A DNA stretch of 64,000 bases from Ruminococcus_C callidus (GTDB lineage: Bacteria > Bacillota > Clostridia > Oscillospirales > Ruminococcaceae), in the NCBI RefSeq assembly GCF_049562855.1, contig NZ_CP186925.1, positions 1,550,001-1,614,000 on the forward strand, written 5' to 3'. The notes under the pieces were generated by a model. That model saw only the letters and a program-made list of their open reading frames with translations, was not told where the DNA came from and searched no databases. The position numbers were made by a program, and so were the translations under genes. Of this stretch, positions 15,635 to 24,084 are shown one piece after another (within the stretch, counting starts at the first letter, position 1; the number at the start of each line of letters is the position of its first letter).

Positions 15635-16150
15635 CTATCTGTTAAAGCTGTAAGCTGGACGGATTTTATCTATCCAATTGGTTTCAAAATCATACATATC
15701 ATGATATGCTTCCCATTTTGATATACTAATTTTGTTATTGGATTCTCCACAAGATTCCCATATATCAATACTTAGGTAGTCAACTAATACTCGTTTTGAA
15801 AATCTGCAAAGCCATTTTTCAAAACGCTTTAGAACATCAGATTGATTATCTGATCGATACATACCATATAACGTAATAACAAATGAGTAGTCACATCCGA
15901 ATGCCTTATAGCAGTAATCGTCATAATCTGTTAGGTTTGAATCATTTCCAAATTCATCCCAAGATCTAAATCCCTGTGGTTGATCAATTCGATTCATATA
16001 GGTTTCAAACATATTATCTCTTCGAGTTTTATAAGGATTCACTTTTGGAAGATGTCGCAATACAGTTTTTAGTATGTACTCTTGTTCCTCTGGAGTAGCA
16101 CCTGCTGGACTACAGTATATCGTACCTCGTATGTTAGTCCAAATGCCCAT
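15635..16150 (-). CDS. Hypothetical phage protein, 171 aa
   Basis: The ATG at 16150 follows AAGGTGTGACA and overlaps the 3' end of the upstream gene by 17 bp; an earlier in-frame ATG lies within that gene and is less likely. The start GIWTNIRGTIYCSPAGATPEEQEYILKTVLRHLP and the later aromatic-rich central region (DYDDYCYKAFGCDYSFVITLYG) are conserved-looking but not a family I can name. No signal peptide or transmembrane region. It ends in TAG, and the next gene's ribosome binding site begins in that stop. Confidence 0.6.
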   Translation of the reverse strand: MGIWTNIRGTIYCSPAGATPEEQEYILKTVLRHLPKVNPYKTRRDNMFETYMNRIDQPQGFRSWDEFGNDSNLTDYDDYCYKAFGCDYSFVITLYGMYRSDNQSDVLKRFEKWLCRFSKRVLVDYLSIDIWESCGESNNKISISKWEAYHDMYDFETNWIDKIRPAYSFNR

Positions 16151-16385
16151 TGTCACACCTTGTTTCTGTGTCATCTGCTTTGTATGCTCTAGAGAATGAA
16201 TCAATCAATCTATGTACTAATGTAGCACAGTGCTTACACATGTGCATAGGCGGTTCACCACCAATTGTAATACCTGCTGTTCCATCGAATACATCAAATG
16301 TGACTCTTGACATGATAGGTGCGTCAATTTGTTTATTACAGAAATCACAAATATATGTTTTAACTTCTTGTTTTTGAATACTCAT
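16134..16385 (-). CDS. Zinc-ribbon-like phage protein, 83 aa
   Basis: CDFCNK near the N-terminus and CKHCAT near residue 50 form a CxxC...CxxC pair expected to bind one zinc. A beta hairpin (RVTFDVFDGTAGITIGGEPP) lies between them. The start follows GGAGTGATGACAC. It overlaps the next gene. No enzymatic residues. It is one of four Cys-pair genes in this operon. Confidence 0.65.
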   Translation of the reverse strand: MSIQKQEVKTYICDFCNKQIDAPIMSRVTFDVFDGTAGITIGGEPPMHMCKHCATLVHRLIDSFSRAYKADDTETRCDNGHLD

Positions 16386-16400
16386 GTGTCATCACTCCAA

Positions 16401-16727
16401 TCAATACTTTTCTTTTAGCTCATTATGACTGATGCCAGAAATCCCAGCAGATTCGCTTGAAGACGTTGCTCTGAAATATGCGTCTTTCTTCTGAGGATAC
16501 ATGAACTCAAACATCAGATAGTTCATAGCATCCAACAGATACTCCGTGTTACCAGTTTTCTGATATTTTTCAATACACAAATCATGCGATTCAATAGCAT
16601 TAACTAGCTTGTCCCCAAAATTTACTTTGGCTGAACCATACTTATAAAATGATGTCTTAACTCGATTGATTCGCATTTCATCAACCTTATGACTATACTC
16701 AATGGATTCATTAAAAATTTCACTCAT
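16401..16727 (-). CDS. Hypothetical phage protein, 108 aa
   Basis: The ATG at 16727 follows GGAGATGATAACT and overlaps the stop of the upstream gene by 8 bp. The product is helical with the conserved-looking segment YLLDAMNYLMFEFMYPQKKDAYF, and a preceding KLVNAIESHDLCIEKYQKTG helix, a small all-helical fold seen in gut phage genomes. No catalytic motif. Confidence 0.65.
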   Translation of the reverse strand: MSEIFNESIEYSHKVDEMRINRVKTSFYKYGSAKVNFGDKLVNAIESHDLCIEKYQKTGNTEYLLDAMNYLMFEFMYPQKKDAYFRATSSSESAGISGISHNELKEKY

Positions 16728-16995
16728 AGTTATCATCTCCAGCTTCAACACCCATGATTTCGTTTAGTTTATCCGTGTCGAATAGATCATCACTTCTTTT
16801 AGTATTTCTTTGAAGTGCTTTGATTACGTCAGAACAACATTTCTTGCATACCATGATTGTTTCTGTATTGCATCCTACGTAACCAGATCTCCACATGCGT
16901 AATTCACGAAAATGATTCTGAACATCCGCTCCGCATATATCACAATATTCATGCAATACATGAGTACCATCAGATTCTAAAACATATTTTGTCAT
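16720..16995 (-). CDS. Zinc-ribbon-like phage protein, 91 aa
   Basis: CDICGA and CKKCCSD give a CxxC...CxxC pair, with a strand-rich spacer between (FRELRMWRSGYVGCNTETIMV). The start follows GGGTGATGGTAG. It overlaps both neighbours by a few bases, so translation is coupled along the operon. A nucleic-acid-binding role is possible but unproven. Confidence 0.65.
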   Translation of the reverse strand: MTKYVLESDGTHVLHEYCDICGADVQNHFRELRMWRSGYVGCNTETIMVCKKCCSDVIKALQRNTKRSDDLFDTDKLNEIMGVEAGDDNYE

Positions 16996-17675
16996 CTACC
17001 ATCACCCATCCTATAAGCATACTCAGATCTACGTCTTAAATCCATATCACGTCGTATATTGTACTCTTCTTTACTGATTTCAGTAAATCCAGCTTCCTTA
17101 GCTTCTTTGAAATATCGATTGATTTGAATCTCTGCACCATCTGACTTCACAACTTTGAGTATAGCAATGGTATCAAAATCACCATTTTTCTGATCTGTAA
17201 GACACTCAGCAACATATACTTTTATTTTATCTGATTTGTATGGCAATGTGATCGGAAACATGTCATGCACAATGCCAGAAACAAATCCATTATGAAATCC
17301 AATGTTCGGATTTACACTACTAACATCATATACGGTAATTCTATCGATATCAGTATATTTTATAATTCCATCTGACTGAACTGTTTTAAACAAACTGCTC
17401 ATTCTGTCGCATTGATAATCTACTGCACCCTCATATGGACATCCGCATGCTTTGCTAAATGTATCATTTTCTGTAATTGGTGTTAGAGGTTTATTTGATG
17501 CTAAACGATTCAATATATCCATTGTTATAGATATAGAGTATCCACTGTGATTGTCATCCATCAGTGATTGAAATGCTTTAATAGCACTGTCACAACATAA
17601 TGAAAAGTATTTATCATCGTCAGATGCATCTTTTGCAAGTCTAATTTCGTTTTCAGCCCATTCTAAAGTCGTCAT
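16992..17675 (-). CDS. Hypothetical phage protein, 227 aa
   Basis: Starts after AAAGGAGGTACATAT. The N-terminal helical part (EWAENEIRLAKDASDDDKYFSLCCDSAIKAFQ, HSGYSISITMDILNRLASNKPLTPI) has a pattern I associate with a conserved phage protein of Firmicutes in which an ILNRLL-x-x-KPLTPI motif precedes a small domain; the C-terminal half is a beta-rich domain ending in a basic tail (YNIRRDMDLRRRSEYAYRMG). Function unknown. It is translationally coupled to the following Cys-pair gene. Confidence 0.65.
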   Translation of the reverse strand: MTTLEWAENEIRLAKDASDDDKYFSLCCDSAIKAFQSLMDDNHSGYSISITMDILNRLASNKPLTPITENDTFSKACGCPYEGAVDYQCDRMSSLFKTVQSDGIIKYTDIDRITVYDVSSVNPNIGFHNGFVSGIVHDMFPITLPYKSDKIKVYVAECLTDQKNGDFDTIAILKVVKSDGAEIQINRYFKEAKEAGFTEISKEEYNIRRDMDLRRRSEYAYRMGDGR

Positions 17676-17706
17676 ATATGTACCTCCTTTGCTTTCGCTT
17701 TATCCA

Positions 17707-18003
17707 TTATTTTAGAGTTCGAAAATCCAGCATTCTTTTGTACTCTGTCATTGATTCATCCGGTGTGGATTTGATGACAGTATGTTTCAAAGTTTTTCTC
17801 CAGTGCATGAGCCATTCCCACGCAGTGTAACCAACAGTTCTGCACTTAGGCTTTGGGATTTGCTCTGTTTGATACTTTTGTAGTCCACTAACCACTACGT
17901 CAATTGGATTGCCTGTGACTTCCGGAAGTACTTCAGACCATGGGTAGATGTCGAAAGTTGACTCCCAGATGTGCAGTACTTTTACTTTTTCGATTTCGTT
18001 CAT
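17707..18003 (-). CDS. Hypothetical phage protein, 98 aa
   Basis: The ATG at 18003 follows TTGGAGGTAAATACT. The sequence is Trp-rich (LHIWESTFDIYPWSEVLP, YTAWEWLMHWRKTLK) and has no recognised motif. It follows the methyltransferase by a short gap in the same direction and heads the run of small leftward genes. Confidence 0.6.
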   Translation of the reverse strand: MNEIEKVKVLHIWESTFDIYPWSEVLPEVTGNPIDVVVSGLQKYQTEQIPKPKCRTVGYTAWEWLMHWRKTLKHTVIKSTPDESMTEYKRMLDFRTLK

Positions 18004-18060
18004 AGTATTTACCTCCAAGTTATAGGTGTGACTTACCTACACTGTATATAACGATGAAGA

Positions 18061-19057
18061 TTATTGATCTTGTTGTGCGGTTAATTTTAATACTTTTCCG
18101 ATCTCAATTGCTACAAATTGCAAAACATCAATAACCACGGAATTTCCGAACTGTTGATATGCCTGATTCGCACTTTTGCAAATTTTGTAAGTGTCAGGAT
18201 AACCCATGATTCTTGCACATTCACGAGGGTGCAGCTTTCTGGTTTTTCCATGAACCAGATATCCTCCGGTTTTAGAAAAAACGCCGCCGCCGTATGCGGA
18301 TAATGTAATTGCAATTCCTTTTGTGCTGTAAATGCGTTCACCTTGACCACCTTTGTTGACAATCCCCAGTCGAATGGACTGATTACTATATTTGTCATCG
18401 CTTATACTTTGAAAATATGTATCCGGACGATTGATATAGAGCGATTCTACGAGTTTCTCATCGTTTAATAAAAAATCCTCTACATGATGTGACAAGGGAA
18501 TTGGCTTGGGATATGTGAAGTTTTTAATAGACAAATCATTTCGAAAGCAAACCATATAGATTCTCTCCCGTCTTTGCGGAATGCCATAGTCTACCGCATT
18601 GAGGACTTTTTGATAGAAAGTGTACCCCAGTTCTTCCATAGTCCTTTTTACTACTTCTAATGTATGTCCTTTGTCATGGGTAGCAAAATTTTTCACATTT
18701 TCCATAAAAACGATTTTTGGCTTCTTTTCTTTTACGATTCTTGCAACATCGAAAAATAAAGTCCCACGGCTGTCTTCGAATCCTCGTTGTTTGCCGCTGA
18801 TAGAAAAAGCCTGACATGGAAATCCGGCACATAGAATATCATGTTCCGGAATCGTTTTTTCATCTACCTTTGTAATGTCCCCCCTCTGGAGTATCTCCAA
18901 AATTTTCGGCATATACCTTTTGAACAACCTTGTTCCATTCATTGGAATAAACACACTTTGCCCCCAGTGATTCCAATGCCAGTCTGAAACCACCTAGTCC
19001 GGCAAACAGATCTATGAATGTCATACCTGTTAAAGATTGCTGTTTGATTGCGATCAT
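18061..19057 (-). pseudogene. C5-cytosine DNA methyltransferase with a one-base frameshift
   Basis: The N-terminal frame carries motif I (FIDLFAGLGGF); the downstream frame carries motif IV (CAGFPCQAFS), motif VI (FMENVKNF), motif VIII (IPQRRERIYMV), motif IX (RKLHPRECARIMGYP) and motif X (QFGNSVVIDVL). The two are joined at a G6 tract (18879-18884 on the plus strand as C6): with G5 the text reads TPEGDITKVDEKTIPEHD, a continuous typical sequence; with G6 it runs into a stop. Length otherwise matches M.HhaI-like enzymes. The start at 19057 follows AGGTGATT. It either is phase-variable by slipped-strand mispairing, is a decayed gene, or reflects a sequencing error. It is divergent from a second methyltransferase. 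Confidence 0.85.
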
Positions 19058-19087
19058 CATAATCACCTACTCTGCTAGTCTATATGA

Positions 19088-19100
19088 ATACTAACGAGCG
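19088..19100 (-). promoter_or_regulatory. 13-mer promoter element, copy 2
   Basis: Exact copy of the element at 6513-6525 (minus strand CGCTCGTTAGTAT), here followed by TCATATAG. It lies about 30 bp upstream of the frameshifted methyltransferase, the first gene of the long leftward operon. Confidence 0.5.
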
Positions 19101-19232
19101 AAAAGATGAATCTAAAATTTTTCTTATATAAAATAAATCTTGTAAATTCTCACTATTTTGCAGCCTGTTGTAAGTTACTAAATCTCCATCGTTATATGTA
19201 AATGTAGACTTATCATAATTGAGGTGATTTAT

Positions 19233-21905
19233 TTGTCAGATCAAAAAATAAAACTCGGATCGCTATTCAGTGGAATAGGTGGATTCGAGCTAGTTGGCAG
19301 TTGGTATAATTTTGATCCTGTATGGGCATCAGAGATTGAACCTGCTCCAATACGAATTACAAAACGTCATTTCCCGAAAATGAAACATGTTGGAGATATT
19401 ACAAAGCTTGATGGTCATGCATTAGAGCCAGTTGATATCATCACTGGTGGTAGTCCCTGTTTTCCTGCTAGTACAATGGTTTTAACAGCAGCTGGGTATA
19501 TTCCAATCGCAGATATTAAAGTTGGAGATCTTGTGCTGACACATAAAGGGAGATGGAAACCAGTTACAGCCACTGGTAGTAGACAAGCTGAAACATACTT
19601 ACTTAAAGGTAATGTGGATTTGGAAACTACAGAAAATCATCCTATTTATAGTAGTGTTCGAGATGGTGAAGCACTTACTGATGTTGGAGAATGGACTAAA
19701 GCCATAGATATGAAATCAAAACATTGGGCCACCCCAATGTACTTCAACGGCTCAGCAAATTCCCAAGATTTGACAAAGCCAGAATACTTTTATTTTCTTC
19801 TCGGAATGTGGTACATGAATGGTTTTGTCTATGATGATTGTGCTGTTATGTATTACAATAGGTCAGACCAAAGTATCATATCAAAAATGCTTACAAAATT
19901 TGGATGCACAGATAATTCTGTAGAGTTTAAGGTAGATATAGGAATGCTATCAATTGTATCCCATGATTTTATTAAATTTATGCAGAATTTATGTACTAAC
20001 ACAGCATTTAAACAGCTTTCCCTGAATATTCTTACAGCTAGAAAATCATGTAAATATGCGTTTGCAACAGGCTTGATGCTAAATCATAGTTTATGTGATT
20101 GGAATCCTGTAGATAATAGTTGCTTACTCGCGATTAAACAGAAATCAGATGCTCTTATTTTAAGACATCTATTTGAGTCATGGAGAGAAGATACAAGATT
20201 AATGTGTGAGTTCGATACATATTTTCTTGACATTAGAGGTACTTTTAACGGTATTAGATGTGGTAATCATAAATGGTATGAATGCACATCGGTCAATAAA
20301 ACTGGCGAAGTCAAAACTGTATATAATATATCTGTAAAAGATGATGAAAGCTATGTAGCAGACAGTATTGTCGTTCATAACTGTCAGGATTTATCTGTGG
20401 CTGGAAATCAGGGTGGCATCAAGCTATACTGTCCAGAATGTGGAGAATCATTTAGTGCAAATGGTGATGTAAAGGTATGCCCTAAATGCAGTATAGATCT
20501 TGAACTTACTCGAAGCGGATTATTTATGGAACAGATTCGAGTTATTAAAGAAATGTCGGAGGTAACTAATCATGAGTATCCAAAAATCATTGTTTGGGAA
20601 AACGTTTCAGCAGCAATCAGCAGCAATAATGGGGACGATTTCAAATGTGTCCTTGAAGAATTCTGTGGACTCATTTCGGAAAAACTTCCTGCGGCTAGAC
20701 CTGAGAAATGGACAAAGTCAGGAGAAATTCTGGGTAAATCCGGTTCCATCGCCTGGAGAACTCTCGACGCTCAATATTGGGGAGTCCCCCAACGCAGACG
20801 TAGAATCTTCCTTGTCGTTGATCTTAGAGGACAATGTGCAAGCGAAATATTATTTAAGTCAGAAAGCTTGCGAGGGAATCATCCGCAGAGCCAAACGCCG
20901 TGGGAAAATTCTTCCAGAGAAATTGAAAATAGCACTAGAGTATCAGATTCAAACCAGTTTGAACCAGCAGGACAAGAGTTAAATTCAGATAAATCTGTCT
21001 ACGGAATTTGTAGTTTTACATCAAATGCAATGAAATCAGATAATCCTGATAGCGGAATATATAAAACAGATATTGCAAAAACGATTGATACATCTGGTAC
21101 AAACCCAACATGTAATCAAGGTGGAAATGTTGTAGTTGATACTGTCTATTGTTTGCAGGGAAATGGTATAGATCGTGGGGATACCGCTGGATGTAACGGA
21201 AAAGGTTGGAAAGAAGATTATTGCTACACATTAAATACTATAGACAGACCTGCTGTTGCATATAGCATAAAAGAAAATCAAGATGGTGCTGTATGGCTTG
21301 GAGATCATACTGGTGCTTTACAGTGTAGCGGAGGAAAGCCTGGACAAGGGTACCAAGCTGTTTTACAGTACAGTAAACACCCGTATGTAGCAGCATTTAA
21401 GTTCCAACAGGGTGCAAAAATGGCTACTCTTCCATATGATGAAGATATGTCATCTACACTTACAGCATATCAGAATATCGCAGTTCTAATTGACAATCAC
21501 CCACAGGATTCTAGATTGACTATATCTAAAGATAATGTATGTCAAACGTTGAATGCTAAAATGGGTACAGGTGGTGGAAACACACCTTATGTAATGGAAT
21601 CTAAGAAAGTGTATTCACAGTCTGGATTTGCGGATTATAATGACGCAGGATGTATATGTGCACCGCTTACAGCTTCTGGAGCATCTGTCAGACCAGGTGG
21701 TGAGACATTAGTCACAGATTGTATATCAATTGTTCGTAGATTGACACCATTAGAGTGTGAACGCCTACAAGGATTCCCAGATAACTGGACTGCTGAAGAA
21801 TCTGACTGTGCAAGATATAAGGCTTTGGGAAATAGTGTTGCACTACCTTGTGTAAACTATATCATGAGCGGTATTGCTGATGTTCTATTGAAGCAATCAA
21901 TGTAA
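19233..21905 (+). CDS. C5-cytosine DNA methyltransferase with intein in the PCQ loop, 890 aa
   Basis: Methyltransferase motifs: I (LFSGIGGFEL), IV split by the intein (GGSP then CQDLS), VI (VWENVSAA), VIII (VPQRRRRIFLV), IX (RRLTPLECERLQGFP), X (ALGNSVALP). The catalytic Cys of the PCQ motif is the first residue after the intein, so the enzyme is inactive until splicing. After the motif-IV loop there is a zinc-ribbon insert (CPECGESFSANGDVKVCPKC) and a long target-recognition region with internal repetition (YCLQGNG, ALQCSGGK, AFKFQQGAKM, CQTLNAKMG). The TTG start at 19233 lies 6 bases after GAGGTG; an upstream GTG overlaps the ribosome binding site. It is divergent from the first methyltransferase and probably protects phage DNA from host restriction. 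Confidence 0.92.
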   Translation: MSDQKIKLGSLFSGIGGFELVGSWYNFDPVWASEIEPAPIRITKRHFPKMKHVGDITKLDGHALEPVDIITGGSPCFPASTMVLTAAGYIPIADIKVGDLVLTHKGRWKPVTATGSRQAETYLLKGNVDLETTENHPIYSSVRDGEALTDVGEWTKAIDMKSKHWATPMYFNGSANSQDLTKPEYFYFLLGMWYMNGFVYDDCAVMYYNRSDQSIISKMLTKFGCTDNSVEFKVDIGMLSIVSHDFIKFMQNLCTNTAFKQLSLNILTARKSCKYAFATGLMLNHSLCDWNPVDNSCLLAIKQKSDALILRHLFESWREDTRLMCEFDTYFLDIRGTFNGIRCGNHKWYECTSVNKTGEVKTVYNISVKDDESYVADSIVVHNCQDLSVAGNQGGIKLYCPECGESFSANGDVKVCPKCSIDLELTRSGLFMEQIRVIKEMSEVTNHEYPKIIVWENVSAAISSNNGDDFKCVLEEFCGLISEKLPAARPEKWTKSGEILGKSGSIAWRTLDAQYWGVPQRRRRIFLVVDLRGQCASEILFKSESLRGNHPQSQTPWENSSREIENSTRVSDSNQFEPAGQELNSDKSVYGICSFTSNAMKSDNPDSGIYKTDIAKTIDTSGTNPTCNQGGNVVVDTVYCLQGNGIDRGDTAGCNGKGWKEDYCYTLNTIDRPAVAYSIKENQDGAVWLGDHTGALQCSGGKPGQGYQAVLQYSKHPYVAAFKFQQGAKMATLPYDEDMSSTLTAYQNIAVLIDNHPQDSRLTISKDNVCQTLNAKMGTGGGNTPYVMESKKVYSQSGFADYNDAGCICAPLTASGASVRPGGETLVTDCISIVRRLTPLECERLQGFPDNWTAEESDCARYKALGNSVALPCVNYIMSGIADVLLKQSM
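19458..20381 (+). other. Intein (308 aa) with degenerate LAGLIDADG endonuclease
   Basis: The insert begins with Cys (CFPASTMVLTAAGYIPIADI: splicing block A), has block B (ETTENHPIYS) with the TxxH signature, and ends with blocks F and G (NISVKDDESYVADSIVVHN) followed by extein Cys. The middle holds two LAGLIDADG-like helices in degenerate form (YFLLGMWYMNGFVYDD and ATGLMLNHSLCD): the acidic catalytic positions are not intact, so the endonuclease is probably inactive. The terminal His-Asn and the following Cys are present, so splicing should still work. Confidence 0.9.
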
Positions 21906-21991
21906 GTATGCATGATATTTACCGAATATTACCTTGTATCTAGTCAATACTAAAATTACATTTTGAATATCAGCAGGAGGTTTAATAACTT

Positions 21992-22138
21992 ATGAGTAAG
22001 CAACTGGAACATGATACAAAGTCTGCTGCAAAAAAGTTAATGTTCTTAGCGTGGGCGAAGCTTCTTCTTGGTAAAAATACTATTTCGCAAGATCAATACA
22101 ATGCACTTGTTCGAAAATTAGAGTGTAGAACATCATAA
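21992..22138 (+). CDS. Small hypothetical protein, 48 aa
   Basis: A short frame opening 11 bases after AGGAGG, with TAA at 22136, between the intein methyltransferase and its terminator. The product is basic and helical (AAKKLMFLAWAKLLLGKNTISQDQYNALVRKLE). The layout of a helical segment followed by TISQDQYNALVRKLE resembles small Firmicute phage proteins of unknown role placed next to serine recombinases, where some act as recombination or excision factors; this is inference from position. Confidence 0.65.
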   Translation: MSKQLEHDTKSAAKKLMFLAWAKLLLGKNTISQDQYNALVRKLECRTS

Positions 22139-22140
22139 TT

Positions 22141-22181
22141 AAAGCACCTACAGCCATATTTGGTTGTAGGTGCTTTGTTTT
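22141..22181 (+). terminator. Terminator after the methyltransferase and small gene
   Basis: AAAGCACCTACA (22141-22152) and TGTAGGTGCTTT (22165-22176) form a perfect 12-bp stem followed by GTTTTC. Confidence 0.85.
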
Positions 22182-22237
22182 CAGCATTTGGATACACAAT
22201 TTTATTTTTGAGCGTCAAAAGTTTGCTGATTTTGCTA

Positions 22238-22266
22238 TTGACTTAGGACTATTGTCATGGTATAAT
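22238..22266 (+). promoter_or_regulatory. Promoter of the serine integrase
   Basis: TTGACT (22238-22243), 17-bp spacer, TATAAT (22261-22266), about 45 bp before the integrase ATG. Confidence 0.8.
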
Positions 22267-22310
22267 CAATAGGTAATGATGCCTTGCAAGTAAATCTGGA
22301 GGTTTAAATA

Positions 22311-24002
22311 ATGGATATTTATGAAGCTAGACGCACAATGCAAACACAAAGGAAAAATATATTTGATTTAAATTTGCGAGTAACATTTTATGCTAGAGTT
22401 TCGACAACGCGTGATGAACAAGAAAATTCTATTGAAAATCAGATTATACATTTCGAAAATATGATTAAAGAAAATAAAAATTGGACATATGTTTCTGGAT
22501 ATGCAGATAGAATCCGCGGTGAATCTGCTGCAAATAGAGTAGAATTTCAAAAGATGGTTGATGACGCAAAAGCCGGAGCGTTTGATTTAGTACTTACTAA
22601 AGAGGTTAGTAGATTTGCAAGAAATACAATAGATAGTCTTACATATACACGAGATTTGCTCCAATGTGGTGTAGGGGTGTTTTTTCAAAATGATAACATC
22701 TGTACAATTGATCCAGATAGTGAACTGCGACTTACAATTATGAGTAGCATTGCTGCTGATGAGGTGCGAAAACTATCTGAACGAATCAAATTTGGTCATA
22801 AGCGTGCCACAGAATCTGGAAGATTGTTAGGCAACAGTCGCATCTTTGGATATACAAAAGTAAACTGCAAGCTTATTATTGATGAAAAAGAAGCTGAAAT
22901 GGTTCGCTTGATTTTTAATTTATATGAAACTGGATCTTGGAGTACAAGATCCATTGCTACTGAGCTTGAAAAACGCGGTTACTTAGGAAGAAATGGAACC
23001 CCGATCCATCACAATACAGTATCTGGGATTATACAAAATCCTAAGTATAAAGGTTATTATTGTGCAAATAAAGTGACTATTACGGACTATAGAACTAAAG
23101 CACAGCGGTTTAATCCTGAAGAAGAGTGGATCATGTATAAGGATGAAACTGGTGAAACCGTACCGGCTATTGTGTCAGAAGATCAGTGGAATGCATGTAA
23201 TGTAATATTTAAAGAGCGAAGTTCCGCAATTAAAGCTAGAACCAGATCCATAAAAAGTCAGAGTCCGCTTTCTGGTAAAATTAAATGCAGTGAGCATGGA
23301 ACATACTGGAGAACAAGCTACTCTAATAGTGTTAGTCAAGGTAAGCCTATATATCAATGGATTTGTAGAGAAAAGAAAAGACAAACAGCTTCGTGCTGTA
23401 AGTCTTTTGCACTTATGGAATCAGAAATCTACAAGATTTTAAATGACGTGTATAAGAGCATCATTTCTGATATTGATGAATGGGTATCTGAGTTCTTGAA
23501 AATTTATGAATCTGTGACTACTACAGAATCTGGAAAATCAAAAATAGCCGTATTGGAATCTAACATTCAAAAACTAAAAGTAAAGCAGGACAGACTTCTA
23601 GATTTGTATATGGACGAGGCTATTACAAAGTCTGAGTATTCGGACAAAGCATCAGAGTTAAATGCAAAGCTTGATGACGCAAAGTCAGAATTAGAATCAC
23701 TTAAAAATCCTGATAACGGGGAGAGCATTATAGATCCTGCTAAACGCATAAAAACCTATATTCAAGAAATATGTGGTCCGGAGTCCCGCGATATGACAAT
23801 TGATGAGCTCAATGATATATCACGAGTTGTGCTAGATTTCATTAATGTCATTCCAGTGGATCGTCAAACCATGAAACTTGAAATCAAATTAAAGTCTTCA
23901 GAGCTAAAATCTGTCGATGTTAGTTCACACAGAAGTGGCAGATGCAATTGTTGTTCTGGACACATCACTAAAAAGATGATCGACGCCTATAAGATGCAGT
24001 AA
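22311..24002 (+). CDS. Large serine integrase, 563 aa
   Basis: The N-terminal resolvase domain has FYARVSTTRDEQENSIENQ with the nucleophile Ser31, and KEVSRFARNTID. Then comes the recombinase domain (GYTKVNCKLIIDEKEAEMVRLIF, GTPIHHNTVSGIIQNPKYKG), a Cys-containing zinc-ribbon region (IKCSEHGTYWRT...CREKKRQTASCC), and a coiled coil (from about residue 405: SKIAVLESNIQKLKVKQDRL) that directs att-site synapsis in this family. Length is normal. A ribosome binding site (GGAGGTTTAAATA) and a strong promoter precede it. It lies at the outer end of the prophage with a host nitroreductase gene next to it, so it is the prophage integrase. A separate directionality factor is not identified. Confidence 0.95.
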   Translation: MDIYEARRTMQTQRKNIFDLNLRVTFYARVSTTRDEQENSIENQIIHFENMIKENKNWTYVSGYADRIRGESAANRVEFQKMVDDAKAGAFDLVLTKEVSRFARNTIDSLTYTRDLLQCGVGVFFQNDNICTIDPDSELRLTIMSSIAADEVRKLSERIKFGHKRATESGRLLGNSRIFGYTKVNCKLIIDEKEAEMVRLIFNLYETGSWSTRSIATELEKRGYLGRNGTPIHHNTVSGIIQNPKYKGYYCANKVTITDYRTKAQRFNPEEEWIMYKDETGETVPAIVSEDQWNACNVIFKERSSAIKARTRSIKSQSPLSGKIKCSEHGTYWRTSYSNSVSQGKPIYQWICREKKRQTASCCKSFALMESEIYKILNDVYKSIISDIDEWVSEFLKIYESVTTTESGKSKIAVLESNIQKLKVKQDRLLDLYMDEAITKSEYSDKASELNAKLDDAKSELESLKNPDNGESIIDPAKRIKTYIQEICGPESRDMTIDELNDISRVVLDFINVIPVDRQTMKLEIKLKSSELKSVDVSSHRSGRCNCCSGHITKKMIDAYKMQ

Positions 24003-24020
24003 AATTCTCATTTTTTATCC

Positions 24021-24060
24021 AAAAAGGTCTGGTGCCCAATATGGGTATCAGACCTTTTTC
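24021..24060. terminator. Bidirectional terminator at the prophage-host junction
   Basis: AAAAAGGTCTG and CAGACCTTTTT enclose a CCCAATATGGG inner stem, with U tracts in both directions. It can stop the rightward integrase and the leftward nitroreductase. Confidence 0.8.
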
Positions 24061-24068
24061 TATACATC

Positions 24069-24084
24069 ATGCGGTATTGCCTTA
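24069..24084. repeat. TGCGGTATTGCCTTA motif at the nitroreductase 3' end
   Basis: On the minus strand the stop codon of the nitroreductase begins TAAGGCAATACCGCA, matching the first 15 bases of the terminal repeat of the MITE at 63450-63623 plus the preceding TA. It may be one end of a further MITE copy whose other end is not visible, possibly displaced by the prophage. Confidence 0.5.

Noticed and set aside
145..24002. Reassignment of TAG to Gln in the prophage
   Set aside because: The antirepressor amber suggested it, but TAG ends other phage genes cleanly, for example 15635 where the next ribosome binding site starts in the stop, and 5505, which has its terminator just beyond. The host also uses TAG after a complete dockerin (33365).
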